This document shows, piece after piece, positions 18,071-27,057 of a stretch of 35,123 bases of DNA (position 1 is the stretch's first letter; every line of letters starts with the position of its first letter). This stretch comes from an uncultured Akkermansia sp. Lineage in GTDB: Bacteria; Verrucomicrobiota; Verrucomicrobiia; Verrucomicrobiales; Akkermansiaceae. The stretch lies in NCBI GenBank assembly GCA_947630815.1, contig CANRJD010000012.1, positions 1 to 35,123 on the forward strand. Reading direction: 5' to 3'. The position numbers and the translations under genes are program-made. The notes under the pieces are model-generated. The model did no database searches. It was not told the origin of the DNA and was given only the letters and a program-made list of their open reading frames with translations.

Positions 18071-19444
18071 TTACGGCACCGCCGCCCAGATGGGAGAGTC
18101 CGGATTGAATGGGGGCAGCTGAAATCTGCCTCCGTAGAGAGATGCTCCCCCCTTCCGGAGTTGGTCGATAATCTCCTTTTGATCAGGAGATGAGAAGTTG
18201 GTGCGGAAGAGGTCAAACTGCCGCTGCTCGGTGTTGGTAAGCTGCTCAGCAGACATGTCGGTCACGTCCTCAATGAAAAGGCAGTAGCCGAAAGCACCAC
18301 CGGGAATTTCTGAGACTAAGATCTGAATAGGGTAAACCTCACCTTCTTTTACCTCGAAAACCTTGCCAGCTGTCAAACCGCCCAATTCCTGATTCCAGGT
18401 GGGGGTTTCCGGAGTTTTGATCTGGATGTATCCATTCTTGTCAGGCAGTTCACCCTTGCGCACTTTCATCCAATAATTGTTGGCAGCCGCATCACCGGAA
18501 ACCTTGTATCCCGCAATGTTGTCTTTTTCCCAGAGGGAAAGTATAATATAACCGGCTTCCAACACCACCTTATTGTCGAAACGTACACCCAGAGTATCAT
18601 CACCTACGCCTACAAAGCGAAATTTGCCGGACTTAGGCGCGCGCACATTGCCGCGGTACACACACACCCAGCCGGCGGGTTGACACACATCACTGCACTG
18701 ATAGGCGTGAGGGGCGTACGATGCTTGAGTCATCGGCACATAAAAGCTGGAGGCGTAGAGTTTTTGAGGAGAGCTGTAGAACGGAGCCAAGGCATCGCGT
18801 TGGCCCTTGTTGAAGAAATTGTTGAGCCTTTCCACGATGCGATAACTCGCATTGGCAGACGTGACATTAAAATCGTAAGTATTTTTCCCATTCCTTTTGC
18901 TGACCTTGTAGAAGGCGACCCTTTTATCCTGCTCGCTGCGCATGATGGAGGATGGAGAATTGCCATCACGGGAGAGCTTGAGATCGTAGAAAGTGCCTTC
19001 CAGAGCTGAGCCGCCGGAGGCACCGGAACCCATACCGCTACCGCCCGTCCCCAAACCATCGCCCAAACTCATGTCCATGGACATGTCGATTTGATCGAAG
19101 CTCAGGTCGCCTGCGGTGTCAATGCTGACCGGCGCCGCTACGGGGCCCACAGCATTCTGCGCTACAATGACGCTCGGAGTAACATTAGGGTTAGTGGTGA
19201 CAGACTTGGATGTCAGCTCCCTGCTCACCGGCGCATTGGTGGGAGGTCCATCCTCCGATTGGGGCACGTAGGCAATGAATTCCGTGGGGATCTCCCCTTG
19301 GATAATCAAGACCGTGAAGTAGAGAATGCTGCCGAAGAGCAAAAGCATGCCCAAGCAGACGCCGAGAGAGACGACATTGCTCATCATAGCATCCCTTTTG
19401 AGCTTGCGAAGAGCTTCATCGCTCATTTGTATGTGTAAAGACAT
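18071..19444 (-). CDS. Membrane-anchored protein with PA14-like region
   Basis: N-terminal TM helix (VVSLGVCLGMLLLFGSILYFTVLII), Gly/Ser/Met linker, then VCVYRGNVRAPKSGKFRFVGVGDDTLGVRFDNKVVLEAG (PA14-like). Confidence 0.6.
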   Translation of the reverse strand: MSLHIQMSDEALRKLKRDAMMSNVVSLGVCLGMLLLFGSILYFTVLIIQGEIPTEFIAYVPQSEDGPPTNAPVSRELTSKSVTTNPNVTPSVIVAQNAVGPVAAPVSIDTAGDLSFDQIDMSMDMSLGDGLGTGGSGMGSGASGGSALEGTFYDLKLSRDGNSPSSIMRSEQDKRVAFYKVSKRNGKNTYDFNVTSANASYRIVERLNNFFNKGQRDALAPFYSSPQKLYASSFYVPMTQASYAPHAYQCSDVCQPAGWVCVYRGNVRAPKSGKFRFVGVGDDTLGVRFDNKVVLEAGYIILSLWEKDNIAGYKVSGDAAANNYWMKVRKGELPDKNGYIQIKTPETPTWNQELGGLTAGKVFEVKEGEVYPIQILVSEIPGGAFGYCLFIEDVTDMSAEQLTNTEQRQFDLFRTNFSSPDQKEIIDQLRKGGASLYGGRFQLPPFNPDSPIWAAVP

Positions 19445-19603
19445 AGGTGATCAGGGTTAGTAATGGTATCACTATACCTCTGCGCAGGTGATTTTGCCAG
19501 TCGAAAATTGGGGTGCGAGTGTTACATCTATGTAACACGGAGTGACTGTTATTGAAGAAACCAGCGTGGGAAGGTTTCTCAATGTAGAAAGGAGAAAATA
19601 ACC

Positions 19604-19876
19604 ATGAAAGCAAAGATAATTATACCTGCCGTGCTGGCCGTAGCGTTGTTGCCGTGGGAAACCGCAGCAGCACTCACAATAAATCTCGGCAATGATCGTG
19701 ACAGACAGACTGAACGCCGCGAGGAGCGAGCCCGAGAGAGAGAACGAGAAAGAGACCGCGAGGAGCGCCGCCGTGACGGGCGTCGCGTTTATCGCGATCG
19801 AAAAGAAAATGAATTTCACCGGGTGCTCAAGAGAGTGACTCGCGATGAAGATCCGCCGCGACGGTACCATCGGTAG
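19604..19876 (+). CDS. Small secreted, highly charged Arg/Glu-rich protein
   Basis: Signal-peptide-like MKAKIIIPAVLAVALLPWETAAALT then RQTERREERARERERERDREERRRDGRRVYRDRKENEFHR; SD-like aaaggag upstream. Confidence 0.6.
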   Translation: MKAKIIIPAVLAVALLPWETAAALTINLGNDRDRQTERREERARERERERDREERRRDGRRVYRDRKENEFHRVLKRVTRDEDPPRRYHR

Positions 19877-19887
19877 TCAGGCCCACC

Positions 19888-19955
19888 CGTCCTAAGAAAA
19901 AACAACCCATTTACGATGTGCAATTTGAGAAGTTCTCGCGCTTGCGCGCGAGGAC
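19888..19955 (+). repeat. Repeat family 2, copy 3
   Basis: CGTCCTAAGAAAAAACAACCCATTTACGATGTGCAATTTGAGAAGTTCTCGCGCTTGCGCGCGAG. Confidence 0.6.
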
Positions 19956-20036
19956 AGCCGGCGGCGGCAAAGTCGTTTGGTCCCCGGTATGATTCTACTT
20001 GCAAAGGGAAGCAAATGCTGTAGAATAAGAACCGTT

Positions 20037-21626
20037 ATGGCTGACCGCAAAGACACAGATCCCGCACGAATGGAGAAAATCGTAAGTCTCTGCAAGCGCA
20101 GAGGATTCATCTTCCAAGCTGCCGAAATATACGGCGGATTGAACGGATGCTGGGATTACGGCCCATTGGGAGCGGAGTTGAAACGCAACCTGAAGGAATA
20201 TTGGTGGCGGGTGAATGTGCAAGAGCGACCGGACATTGCGGGGATGGACGGGGCAATACTGACGCACAACTCGGTGTTGGTGGCAAGTGGACATGTGAGC
20301 GGCTTTACGGATCCGCTATGCGATTGCTTGCTGAGCAAAGAACGCTTGCGTGCTGATCAAATACCGGCTCAGAGTGGTGTGGCTTTTTGGTGGAAAGGAG
20401 CATCGAAGAAGGACGGCAGTTGGAGCACAGCCAAGGAGTTTTCCATGCTGGTACCAACGGCGGAAGAAAAGGACGCTAAAACGGCGCGCAAGGGGGCATT
20501 GCAGTATTACGCGCAGGTAGCGGGCGGCAAGACCCAGCCGGCTGACATCGAGCTGGCAGGTGAAAGCACGCAGGAGGTGCACGAAAGTGTGCGCTACAAC
20601 CCCGCCAATGGTTCGCTGGTGACTGAGGCGCGCTCCTTCAACCTGATGTTCCGTACGACAATAGGTGCGGCATCGGATGAAAACGACCCGGCGAGCACCG
20701 GCTGGCTCCGTCCGGAGACTGCGCAGAGCATCTTCTGCCAATACAAAAACATACTGGACAGCTCGCGCATGAAGCTACCCTTCGGCATCGCGCAAATCGG
20801 CAAATCGTTCCGCAACGAAATTAACCCGCGCAACTTTACCTTCCGATCCCGCGAGTTTGAACAGATGGAGGTGGAATATTTCTGCCGCGCGGAGGACGGG
20901 ATACGTCTCACCGACGAATGGCTGGAGCGCTGCCTCACCTTCTACGAAAACATTGGTATTCCGCGAGACAAAATCCATGTGCTGGACGTTCCGGATGGCG
21001 AGCGCGCGTTCTACTCCAAAAAGACCTACGATTTGGAGTATGCGTTCCCCTTCGGCGTGCAGGAGTTGCAAGGGATTGCCTATCGTACGGACTATGACTT
21101 GACGCGTCACCAGGAAGGCTCAGGCAAACCCATGGAGTACTTCGATGAAACCGCACGCGAGCGCTTTATACCTCACGTGGTGGAGCCTTCTGCCGGGTGT
21201 GATCGCACGGTGCTTGCACTTATTTGCGAGGCGTACGATGAAGAGGAACTTGGCACCGACGGCAAGAGCGATATCCGTACCGTGATGCACTTCCACCCGC
21301 GCATAGCTCCCGTGAAGGCTGCCATTTTCCCCCTGCTCAAGAAAAACGAGGAGCAGGTGCGCATTGCCCACGAGATAGAGGCTATGCTTCAGCCGTATAT
21401 GAATGTCTTTTACGATGAAGCCGGGGCAGTAGGGCGCCGCTACCGCAGACAGGATGAAATTGGCACCCCATTCTGCATCACAGTGGATTTTGAGACCCTC
21501 GGCGAAGGGGAAAATGGCGATAGCTCCTTGAAGGGAACCGTCACCATACGTCATCGTGATTCGATGCAGCAGGAGCGGTTGCCCATCCAGGATTTACTTC
21601 ACTACCTGCTCCGGCGTATTCACTGA
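20037..21626 (+). CDS. glyS: Glycine--tRNA ligase (single-chain)
   Basis: KIVSLCKRRGFIFQAAEIYGGLNGCWDYGPLGAELKRNLKEYWW; FNLMFRTTIG; LRPETAQSIFCQYKN; EVEYFCR-type (MEVEYFCR). ATG at 20037 preferred. Confidence 0.95.
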   Translation: MADRKDTDPARMEKIVSLCKRRGFIFQAAEIYGGLNGCWDYGPLGAELKRNLKEYWWRVNVQERPDIAGMDGAILTHNSVLVASGHVSGFTDPLCDCLLSKERLRADQIPAQSGVAFWWKGASKKDGSWSTAKEFSMLVPTAEEKDAKTARKGALQYYAQVAGGKTQPADIELAGESTQEVHESVRYNPANGSLVTEARSFNLMFRTTIGAASDENDPASTGWLRPETAQSIFCQYKNILDSSRMKLPFGIAQIGKSFRNEINPRNFTFRSREFEQMEVEYFCRAEDGIRLTDEWLERCLTFYENIGIPRDKIHVLDVPDGERAFYSKKTYDLEYAFPFGVQELQGIAYRTDYDLTRHQEGSGKPMEYFDETARERFIPHVVEPSAGCDRTVLALICEAYDEEELGTDGKSDIRTVMHFHPRIAPVKAAIFPLLKKNEEQVRIAHEIEAMLQPYMNVFYDEAGAVGRRYRRQDEIGTPFCITVDFETLGEGENGDSSLKGTVTIRHRDSMQQERLPIQDLLHYLLRRIH

Positions 21627-21643
21627 GACCCGCGGTTCACAGC

Positions 21644-22753
21644 TCAGGAGAATTGAGCCAGCCAGTGGCGGTACGCTTCGGCATCCTGGAGAGATGGCCG
21701 AGCGGTGGCGCGGACTGTCCAGTGCATCTGTGAAGAAAGGACGCGGATTCTGGCATTGGCGAGCGCGGAATCAATGGCCGATTTATGAGCGCAGACAGCC
21801 GCGCGCGTGGAACCATGCACCATACCCATAATTTGGGGAGAGCCGAAAGGAATCGCACCGCTGCGATAGTAGCAGTGAGTCATGCAGATGTGACGTGCGC
21901 AGAGACTGCCTGCCGTCTCCTCCATTCCTGCAGGTACAGCCCACATAAGCAGCGCTGCCTCTGCTGTACCGGCGGCATGTTGCGCCGCGGGGTGAGTGTG
22001 ATTGAGAATGACAGCGAAACGCCCGATGACGCCGATCTGCGCGAGATGATGCGCGTGATCCAGATAATCGGGCAGTGGCATGTCGAGAAGAGCCGCACGT
22101 CGTTGCCAAACGGAATCACCGGGCAGAAGTTCGTCCTTTTGCAGAGGTGATCGCAGGCTGCCCAGCACCTGCAATTCCTGTTCGTTGAGCGCGGGGGCGC
22201 TGGGACGCTGCATGACGGGAGCCGTGTCATCCAAGGAGCCGGGGGGCAGGGTAGCACGACGCAAGTGACCGACACTCAGACGGAACATGCCGACCACGGG
22301 CATGATCACATGCTGCTCTGCGCCGATATGGCGGGCGAGGATGCGACAGTGTTCGACCGGACTGTCTGTCTGCTCCGGGAGACGCAGGGTCGTCCAAAGT
22401 CGGAAATCGGCCCCGGGAGCGTTGGGGTCATGGGGTTCACGAATGACAACGTGGCCGGAAAATGGATCATGCGCAACGAGCCAGTCGTAAGCGCGTTTGA
22501 GGGCTGCGGCATTCGGAAGCTGCCAGGCCACCAGACAGCCCGGGGTGAGTGAATTGCCGGGCAGGGTCTGGCGGATACTGCGGATGAGACCACGTTCCGA
22601 CATTGCGCACAGGCGCTGAAGTACTTCCTGTTCGGTCATGCCGCAGCGGGCGGCAAGTTCGGCAAAGGGACGTTCGTAAAAGCCTGAGAGCCGATCCTCC
22701 GCCACGGCGAGAAGGCGGCGGTTGGCGTCGTCATCCATGGGGGAAGAAATCAT
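21644..22753 (-). CDS. AhbA/AhbB-like (siroheme decarboxylase-related, AsnC/Lrp-type) fusion protein
   Basis: Two tandem HTH-Lrp-like halves (CGMTEQEVLQRLCAMSERGLIRSIRQTL; ALNEQELQVLGSLRSPL) and C-terminal CMTHCYYRSGAIPFGSPQIMGMVHG resembling the AhbB HCY...MIHG signature. Confidence 0.6.
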   Translation of the reverse strand: MISSPMDDDANRRLLAVAEDRLSGFYERPFAELAARCGMTEQEVLQRLCAMSERGLIRSIRQTLPGNSLTPGCLVAWQLPNAAALKRAYDWLVAHDPFSGHVVIREPHDPNAPGADFRLWTTLRLPEQTDSPVEHCRILARHIGAEQHVIMPVVGMFRLSVGHLRRATLPPGSLDDTAPVMQRPSAPALNEQELQVLGSLRSPLQKDELLPGDSVWQRRAALLDMPLPDYLDHAHHLAQIGVIGRFAVILNHTHPAAQHAAGTAEAALLMWAVPAGMEETAGSLCARHICMTHCYYRSGAIPFGSPQIMGMVHGSTRAAVCAHKSAIDSALANARIRVLSSQMHWTVRATARPSLQDAEAYRHWLAQFS

Positions 22754-23589
22754 TGCGGGTTTACAATGCCGCAATACGTGAAGAGGGTAGGATCGAGCTG
22801 CTGCTTGGCATCATCGGCAACGCGGCGGGCTTGCTCGGGGGTTTCAGTAAGGGCAAACATGCAAGAGCCACTGCCGCACATGAGAGCGGCCTGCACACCC
22901 TTCCGCTTCAGCAACCACATCTTGAACATGGCAAGAATGGGGAATTTGGCGAATACAGGGCGCTCCAAATCATTACTCAGTCGGAGCCCTCTCACCGTCT
23001 GGATATCGTACATGACCTCGCGCAGGCGGCGGGAGGCCTCGAACGCGCCATACGCCCACGGCGTACTCACTCCGAACTGAGGTTTAAGCAGAACGATCGG
23101 ACTGGTCCATTCCGCATAGGCCACGAGCGGGCGCACTTGCTCACCACGGCCAAGACAGCGGCTCAGCACGGGGTTCAGGAAAAAGGGGACATCGCTGCCG
23201 ACGGCGGCAGCCATTTCAGAGAGTTCCTCCGGAGAATACTGCGTACCGAGGATTTCGTTGACGGCCAACAGAGTTGTGGCGGCATTGGAGGAGCCGCCGC
23301 CCAAGCCGGCAGCCCACGGGATGCGTTTGGTGAGGGATATACGCTGCTTGGCCTTGCGACCGTAGTGTTTTTCGAACTCGAGGATGGCGCGAATAATTAG
23401 GTTATTTCCATCGGTTGGAAGGAGAGGATCATCGCAAAGCAGCGTGGTGGTTCGCGAATTGTGGAAGTCCAGCTCATCGACCAAGTCGAGCTTTGCCATC
23501 AGCATATCCACGTCGTGAAAGCCATCCGCCCTTTTTCCCTTAATGCGCAGCGAGAGGTTCACCTTCGCCGGGGAAGAATACGTACTCAT
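22750..23589 (-). CDS. ispE: 4-diphosphocytidyl-2-C-methyl-D-erythritol kinase
   Basis: YSSPAKVNLSLRIKGKRADGFHDVDMLM; KRIPWAAGLGGGSSNAATTL; GSDVPFFL; MCGSGSCMFAL. Confidence 0.93.
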   Translation of the reverse strand: MSTYSSPAKVNLSLRIKGKRADGFHDVDMLMAKLDLVDELDFHNSRTTTLLCDDPLLPTDGNNLIIRAILEFEKHYGRKAKQRISLTKRIPWAAGLGGGSSNAATTLLAVNEILGTQYSPEELSEMAAAVGSDVPFFLNPVLSRCLGRGEQVRPLVAYAEWTSPIVLLKPQFGVSTPWAYGAFEASRRLREVMYDIQTVRGLRLSNDLERPVFAKFPILAMFKMWLLKRKGVQAALMCGSGSCMFALTETPEQARRVADDAKQQLDPTLFTYCGIVNPQ

Positions 23590-23732
23590 GCCGTCAGGGT
23601 ACACGAAAGAGGCAAAAGAATCAAGTAGAATGTGCCGCGTAATTGTGCTTGCAATTCAGTAAAAGGTGCGCTACACTCGCCCCCAGGCGGCAGGGACGGC
23701 CGGAGCGATTTAACCGTGTGCACACCGGGACC

Positions 23733-24728
23733 ATGATACGCATATACAAACAGTCGAGTAACGGAATTTCCCGCACAGTCGGACTGGATGAGCCGGTGAG
23801 CCGCGAGGACCATATTTTTTGGGTGGATTTGCTGACGCCCGACGCGCCGGAGCTCTCGTATGTCGAGGAACTGTGCGGATTGGAGATGCCTACGAAAGAC
23901 GAGATGCGAGAAATTGAGGCAACGTCGCGTCTGTACTGCGAGGACGGCGCGCGATTTATGACCACAACGGTGCTTTCGCGAGTGGAGACGGATGACCCGA
24001 TTATTGCTGAGATTACCTTCATTTTGAAGAAGGACGTGCTCATTACCATACGTCACACGGACTCATATTCGTTCCGCGTATTTTCGCACACATTGCTTCG
24101 GGCGCAGAGTACCAACCGTGATTTCGTGTTTATCGGACTCTTGGAGACTTTGGTGGACCGCCAGGCAGACGTGCTGGAGCGGTTTGGTACGGTGCTGGAT
24201 GCACTTTCAAAAAAGGTGTTTGGTACGCACAATGCGGCGCGAAAGGGCGAGAAACAAGACGACCCGGATACTGAGGATTTACGTGATGCGTTGGAGGAAC
24301 TGGGACGTGTGGGTGATCTCATTACCCGGCAGCGTGATGCCTTGGTTAATCTGCTGCGCATGATTACCTTTGCCGGTAACGAGGATTCCTGTCTCGATGC
24401 GCACGAGAATCTTTATGTGCCGTTGCGGCCGGTGTCGCGCGATGTGAACTCGTTGGCGGAATACGCTTCCTTTCTGTCTAACAAAATCAACTTCATGTTG
24501 GACGCCGTGTTGGGGCTCATCAATATCGAGCAGAATGATATTGTGAAAGTTTTCACCATCACGTCCATTGTCTTCCTGCCGCCCACGCTGGTGGCAAGCA
24601 TTTTTGGTATGAACTACCGCTATATTCCATTTTTGGAAACGACGTGGGGTTTTTGGCTTTCGCTCATTCTGATGGTGATATCGGCGGTGTTGCCGCTCGT
24701 CATATTCCGGATCAAACGCTACATCTGA
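23733..24728 (+). CDS. corA: CorA-family magnesium/cobalt transporter
   Basis: C-terminal two TM helices with FTITSIVFLPPTLVASIFGMNY (GMN motif). Confidence 0.88.
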   Translation: MIRIYKQSSNGISRTVGLDEPVSREDHIFWVDLLTPDAPELSYVEELCGLEMPTKDEMREIEATSRLYCEDGARFMTTTVLSRVETDDPIIAEITFILKKDVLITIRHTDSYSFRVFSHTLLRAQSTNRDFVFIGLLETLVDRQADVLERFGTVLDALSKKVFGTHNAARKGEKQDDPDTEDLRDALEELGRVGDLITRQRDALVNLLRMITFAGNEDSCLDAHENLYVPLRPVSRDVNSLAEYASFLSNKINFMLDAVLGLINIEQNDIVKVFTITSIVFLPPTLVASIFGMNYRYIPFLETTWGFWLSLILMVISAVLPLVIFRIKRYI

Positions 24729-24738
24729 CATACACACC

Positions 24739-25647
24739 ATGATTGCAACACGCAAGGTTGAACAACCGCAGCAGGAAATCCACAAGGCGAATATACTCAT
24801 CGAGGCTTTGCCGTACATGCAGGCGTATCGGGATAAAACCATACTCATCAAGTTTGGCGGGTCAGCGATGGATGACCCGGAGCTGGTGAAGTCGTTGATG
24901 CGCGATATCGTGGTGCTGGAGTCCATGGGGATGAATCCTGTGGTCGTACATGGAGGAGGAAAGGCGATCTCAAAGGCCATGAATGAGGCTGGGCTGGAGG
25001 CAAAATTTATCAATGGACTGCGTGTCACCGGGGCAGATGCCATTCGCATCGTGGAGGATACGCTCACCGGCATCATCAATCCCGGGCTCGTGGAGATGAT
25101 ACGGGAGCACGGTGGGTCGGCGGTGGGTATTCCCGGCACCACAGTTTTTGTGGGTGAGAAGTTGCACGAGAAAGACGAACAGGGAGGCATCGTGGACTTG
25201 GGAATGGTGGGACGTGTGGTAGGGTGCCAGCTTTCTCGGGTTGAGGAGGCGCTCTCCCTTCAGCTGATTCCGGTCATATCACCGCTGGCCCGGGAGCTGG
25301 GTACACACCAATCGCTTAACGTGAATGCGGATTTAGCGGCAGCAGCGCTTGCGAAGGAACTCAAACCTGTGAAATTGGTCTATATCTCTGATGTCCCGGG
25401 GATTTTGCCCGACCCGGAGGACAAGACATGCATCATCAAGAGTATTGACCGGCGAGAGGCGTTTCGACTCATCGAAGATGGCACTATTTCCGGAGGCATG
25501 ATACCTAAGGTGAAGAGCGCGGTGGAGGCGCTCAATGCAGGTGTTCGCAAGGTACACTTCATCGATGGACGTTTGCCGCACACCATGCTGTTGGAGATCT
25601 TTACGCCCGAGGGAGTTGGAACGGAAATTGTGCGCGAGCAGCGCTGA
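24739..25647 (+). CDS. argB: Acetylglutamate kinase
   Basis: ILIKFGGSAMDD; VVVHGGGKAISKAM; VNADLAAAALAKELKPVKLVYISDVPGIL; GGMIPKVKSAVEAL. Confidence 0.95.
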   Translation: MIATRKVEQPQQEIHKANILIEALPYMQAYRDKTILIKFGGSAMDDPELVKSLMRDIVVLESMGMNPVVVHGGGKAISKAMNEAGLEAKFINGLRVTGADAIRIVEDTLTGIINPGLVEMIREHGGSAVGIPGTTVFVGEKLHEKDEQGGIVDLGMVGRVVGCQLSRVEEALSLQLIPVISPLARELGTHQSLNVNADLAAAALAKELKPVKLVYISDVPGILPDPEDKTCIIKSIDRREAFRLIEDGTISGGMIPKVKSAVEALNAGVRKVHFIDGRLPHTMLLEIFTPEGVGTEIVREQR

Positions 25648-25659
25648 GTATCGTTCACC

Positions 25660-26493
25660 ATGACCCCATCTCTCACTATTGGCATTTTGGCTCCGCATCG
25701 CAGCAGTACTTGCATGCGTGCATTGCAGGAGCTGCTGCAGAGCTGTGGTCAGCATGGCATCCGAGCGCATGAGCTTGGTAAGTGTACGCCGAGTGATCAA
25801 TGGCCGGATATTATTGTGTGCCTTGGCGGGGACGGCACCATTCTCTCTGCTGTTGAGCAGGCTGCGCGGCATGGCTGCATCGTTGCCGGGGTGAATTTGG
25901 GACATTTGGGTTTTTTGAGCGCCTGCGGCTGCGATGAAGTGGCAAAATTGGTTGAATCATTGGCCAAATCCGCCTATCGCGTCGAGGAGCGTTCCATGCT
26001 GCAAGTCACTCCGAGCGGTATGGGCACCACGCCGGGAGAAGCGCATCTGGCTCTTAACGAGGTGGCGCTTATGCGCGCACAGACGGGCAAAATGATTGAC
26101 GTCGATGTAGAGTTGGATGGCGCCTTGCTCAACCGTTATCACGCGGATGGTGTGCTCGTGGCCACTCCCACGGGCTCCACGGCCTATTCGCTATCAGCTG
26201 GCGGGCCGTTGCTGTGGCCCACGGCGGGTGTGATGTGCCTCACTCCCATCTGTCCGCACAGTCTCACCAACCGCTCTGTGGTACTGCCAAAGGATGTGGA
26301 GATAACTCTGCGGCCGAGGGAGAGACGCGGGCGCTCAGGGGAATCTCTCATTTACTCTACCGACGGTCAGGCCACGCATACCATCCCGCTCAATGCAGCA
26401 CTCACGATCCGCAAGTCGCCAGAAAGCCTTCGCCTGCTGTTCCTGCCCGGCAGTGATTACGCTGCTCGCCTGCGCGCTAAGCTTGGTTGGTGA
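25660..26493 (+). CDS. nadK: NAD kinase
   Basis: VCLGGDGTILSAV; GVNLGHLGFLS; LALNEVAL; DGVLVATPTGSTAYSLSAGGPLLWP. Confidence 0.93.
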   Translation: MTPSLTIGILAPHRSSTCMRALQELLQSCGQHGIRAHELGKCTPSDQWPDIIVCLGGDGTILSAVEQAARHGCIVAGVNLGHLGFLSACGCDEVAKLVESLAKSAYRVEERSMLQVTPSGMGTTPGEAHLALNEVALMRAQTGKMIDVDVELDGALLNRYHADGVLVATPTGSTAYSLSAGGPLLWPTAGVMCLTPICPHSLTNRSVVLPKDVEITLRPRERRGRSGESLIYSTDGQATHTIPLNAALTIRKSPESLRLLFLPGSDYAARLRAKLGW

Positions 26494-26542
26494 TAAAATT
26501 GGGCATTGTCATCTGGCTCATGTGTGGTAAAATGGCTCTGCT

Positions 26543-26965
26543 ATGCTGAAGGGAATATCGCCTGTCATATCGCCGGAATTGCTCAAAACGCTTGCAGAAA
26601 TGGGGCATGGGGATGAAATAGTCATCTCGGATGCTCATTTTCCGGGACACACCTACAATGCGCGAGTGCTCCGGGCGGATGGGGTAGGCGCGGATCAGTT
26701 GCTAGCGGGTATTGCTCCACTTTTTGAGCTAGATACTTACGCTACACCCGTCATCATGATGTCCGCGGTGCCGGGGGATGAGTTGGATCCGGCGGTCGAA
26801 AAGAAATACCGCGCCGCATTGGGGTACGATGGCGCTGTAGAGCGCGTGGAGCGTTACGCTTTTTATGAGCGAGCCAAAGCGGCATACGCCGTTGTCATTT
26901 CCGGTGAAACAGCAAAATACGGCAACATTATTCTTAAAAAAGGGGTGACGCCGGTGCTGGCGTGA
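26543..26965 (+). CDS. RbsD/FucU-type sugar mutarotase
   Basis: [64 protein letters not shown]. Confidence 0.88.
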   Translation: MLKGISPVISPELLKTLAEMGHGDEIVISDAHFPGHTYNARVLRADGVGADQLLAGIAPLFELDTYATPVIMMSAVPGDELDPAVEKKYRAALGYDGAVERVERYAFYERAKAAYAVVISGETAKYGNIILKKGVTPVLA

Positions 26966-26979
26966 TCGGGAAGATGGCG

Positions 26980-27024
26980 AAATAAAAATGCGGCGGGCGT
27001 CCTTGAGTCGGAGCGACCGCCGCC
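26980..27024 (-). terminator. Intrinsic terminator for the pilT operon
   Basis: Stem GCGGCGG (26990-26996)/CCGCCGC (27017-27023); on the minus strand followed by ATTTTTATTT. Confidence 0.55.
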
Positions 27025-27057
27025 GTGAGTTGCTGGCTGAACAGCCAAAGAAGAGCG

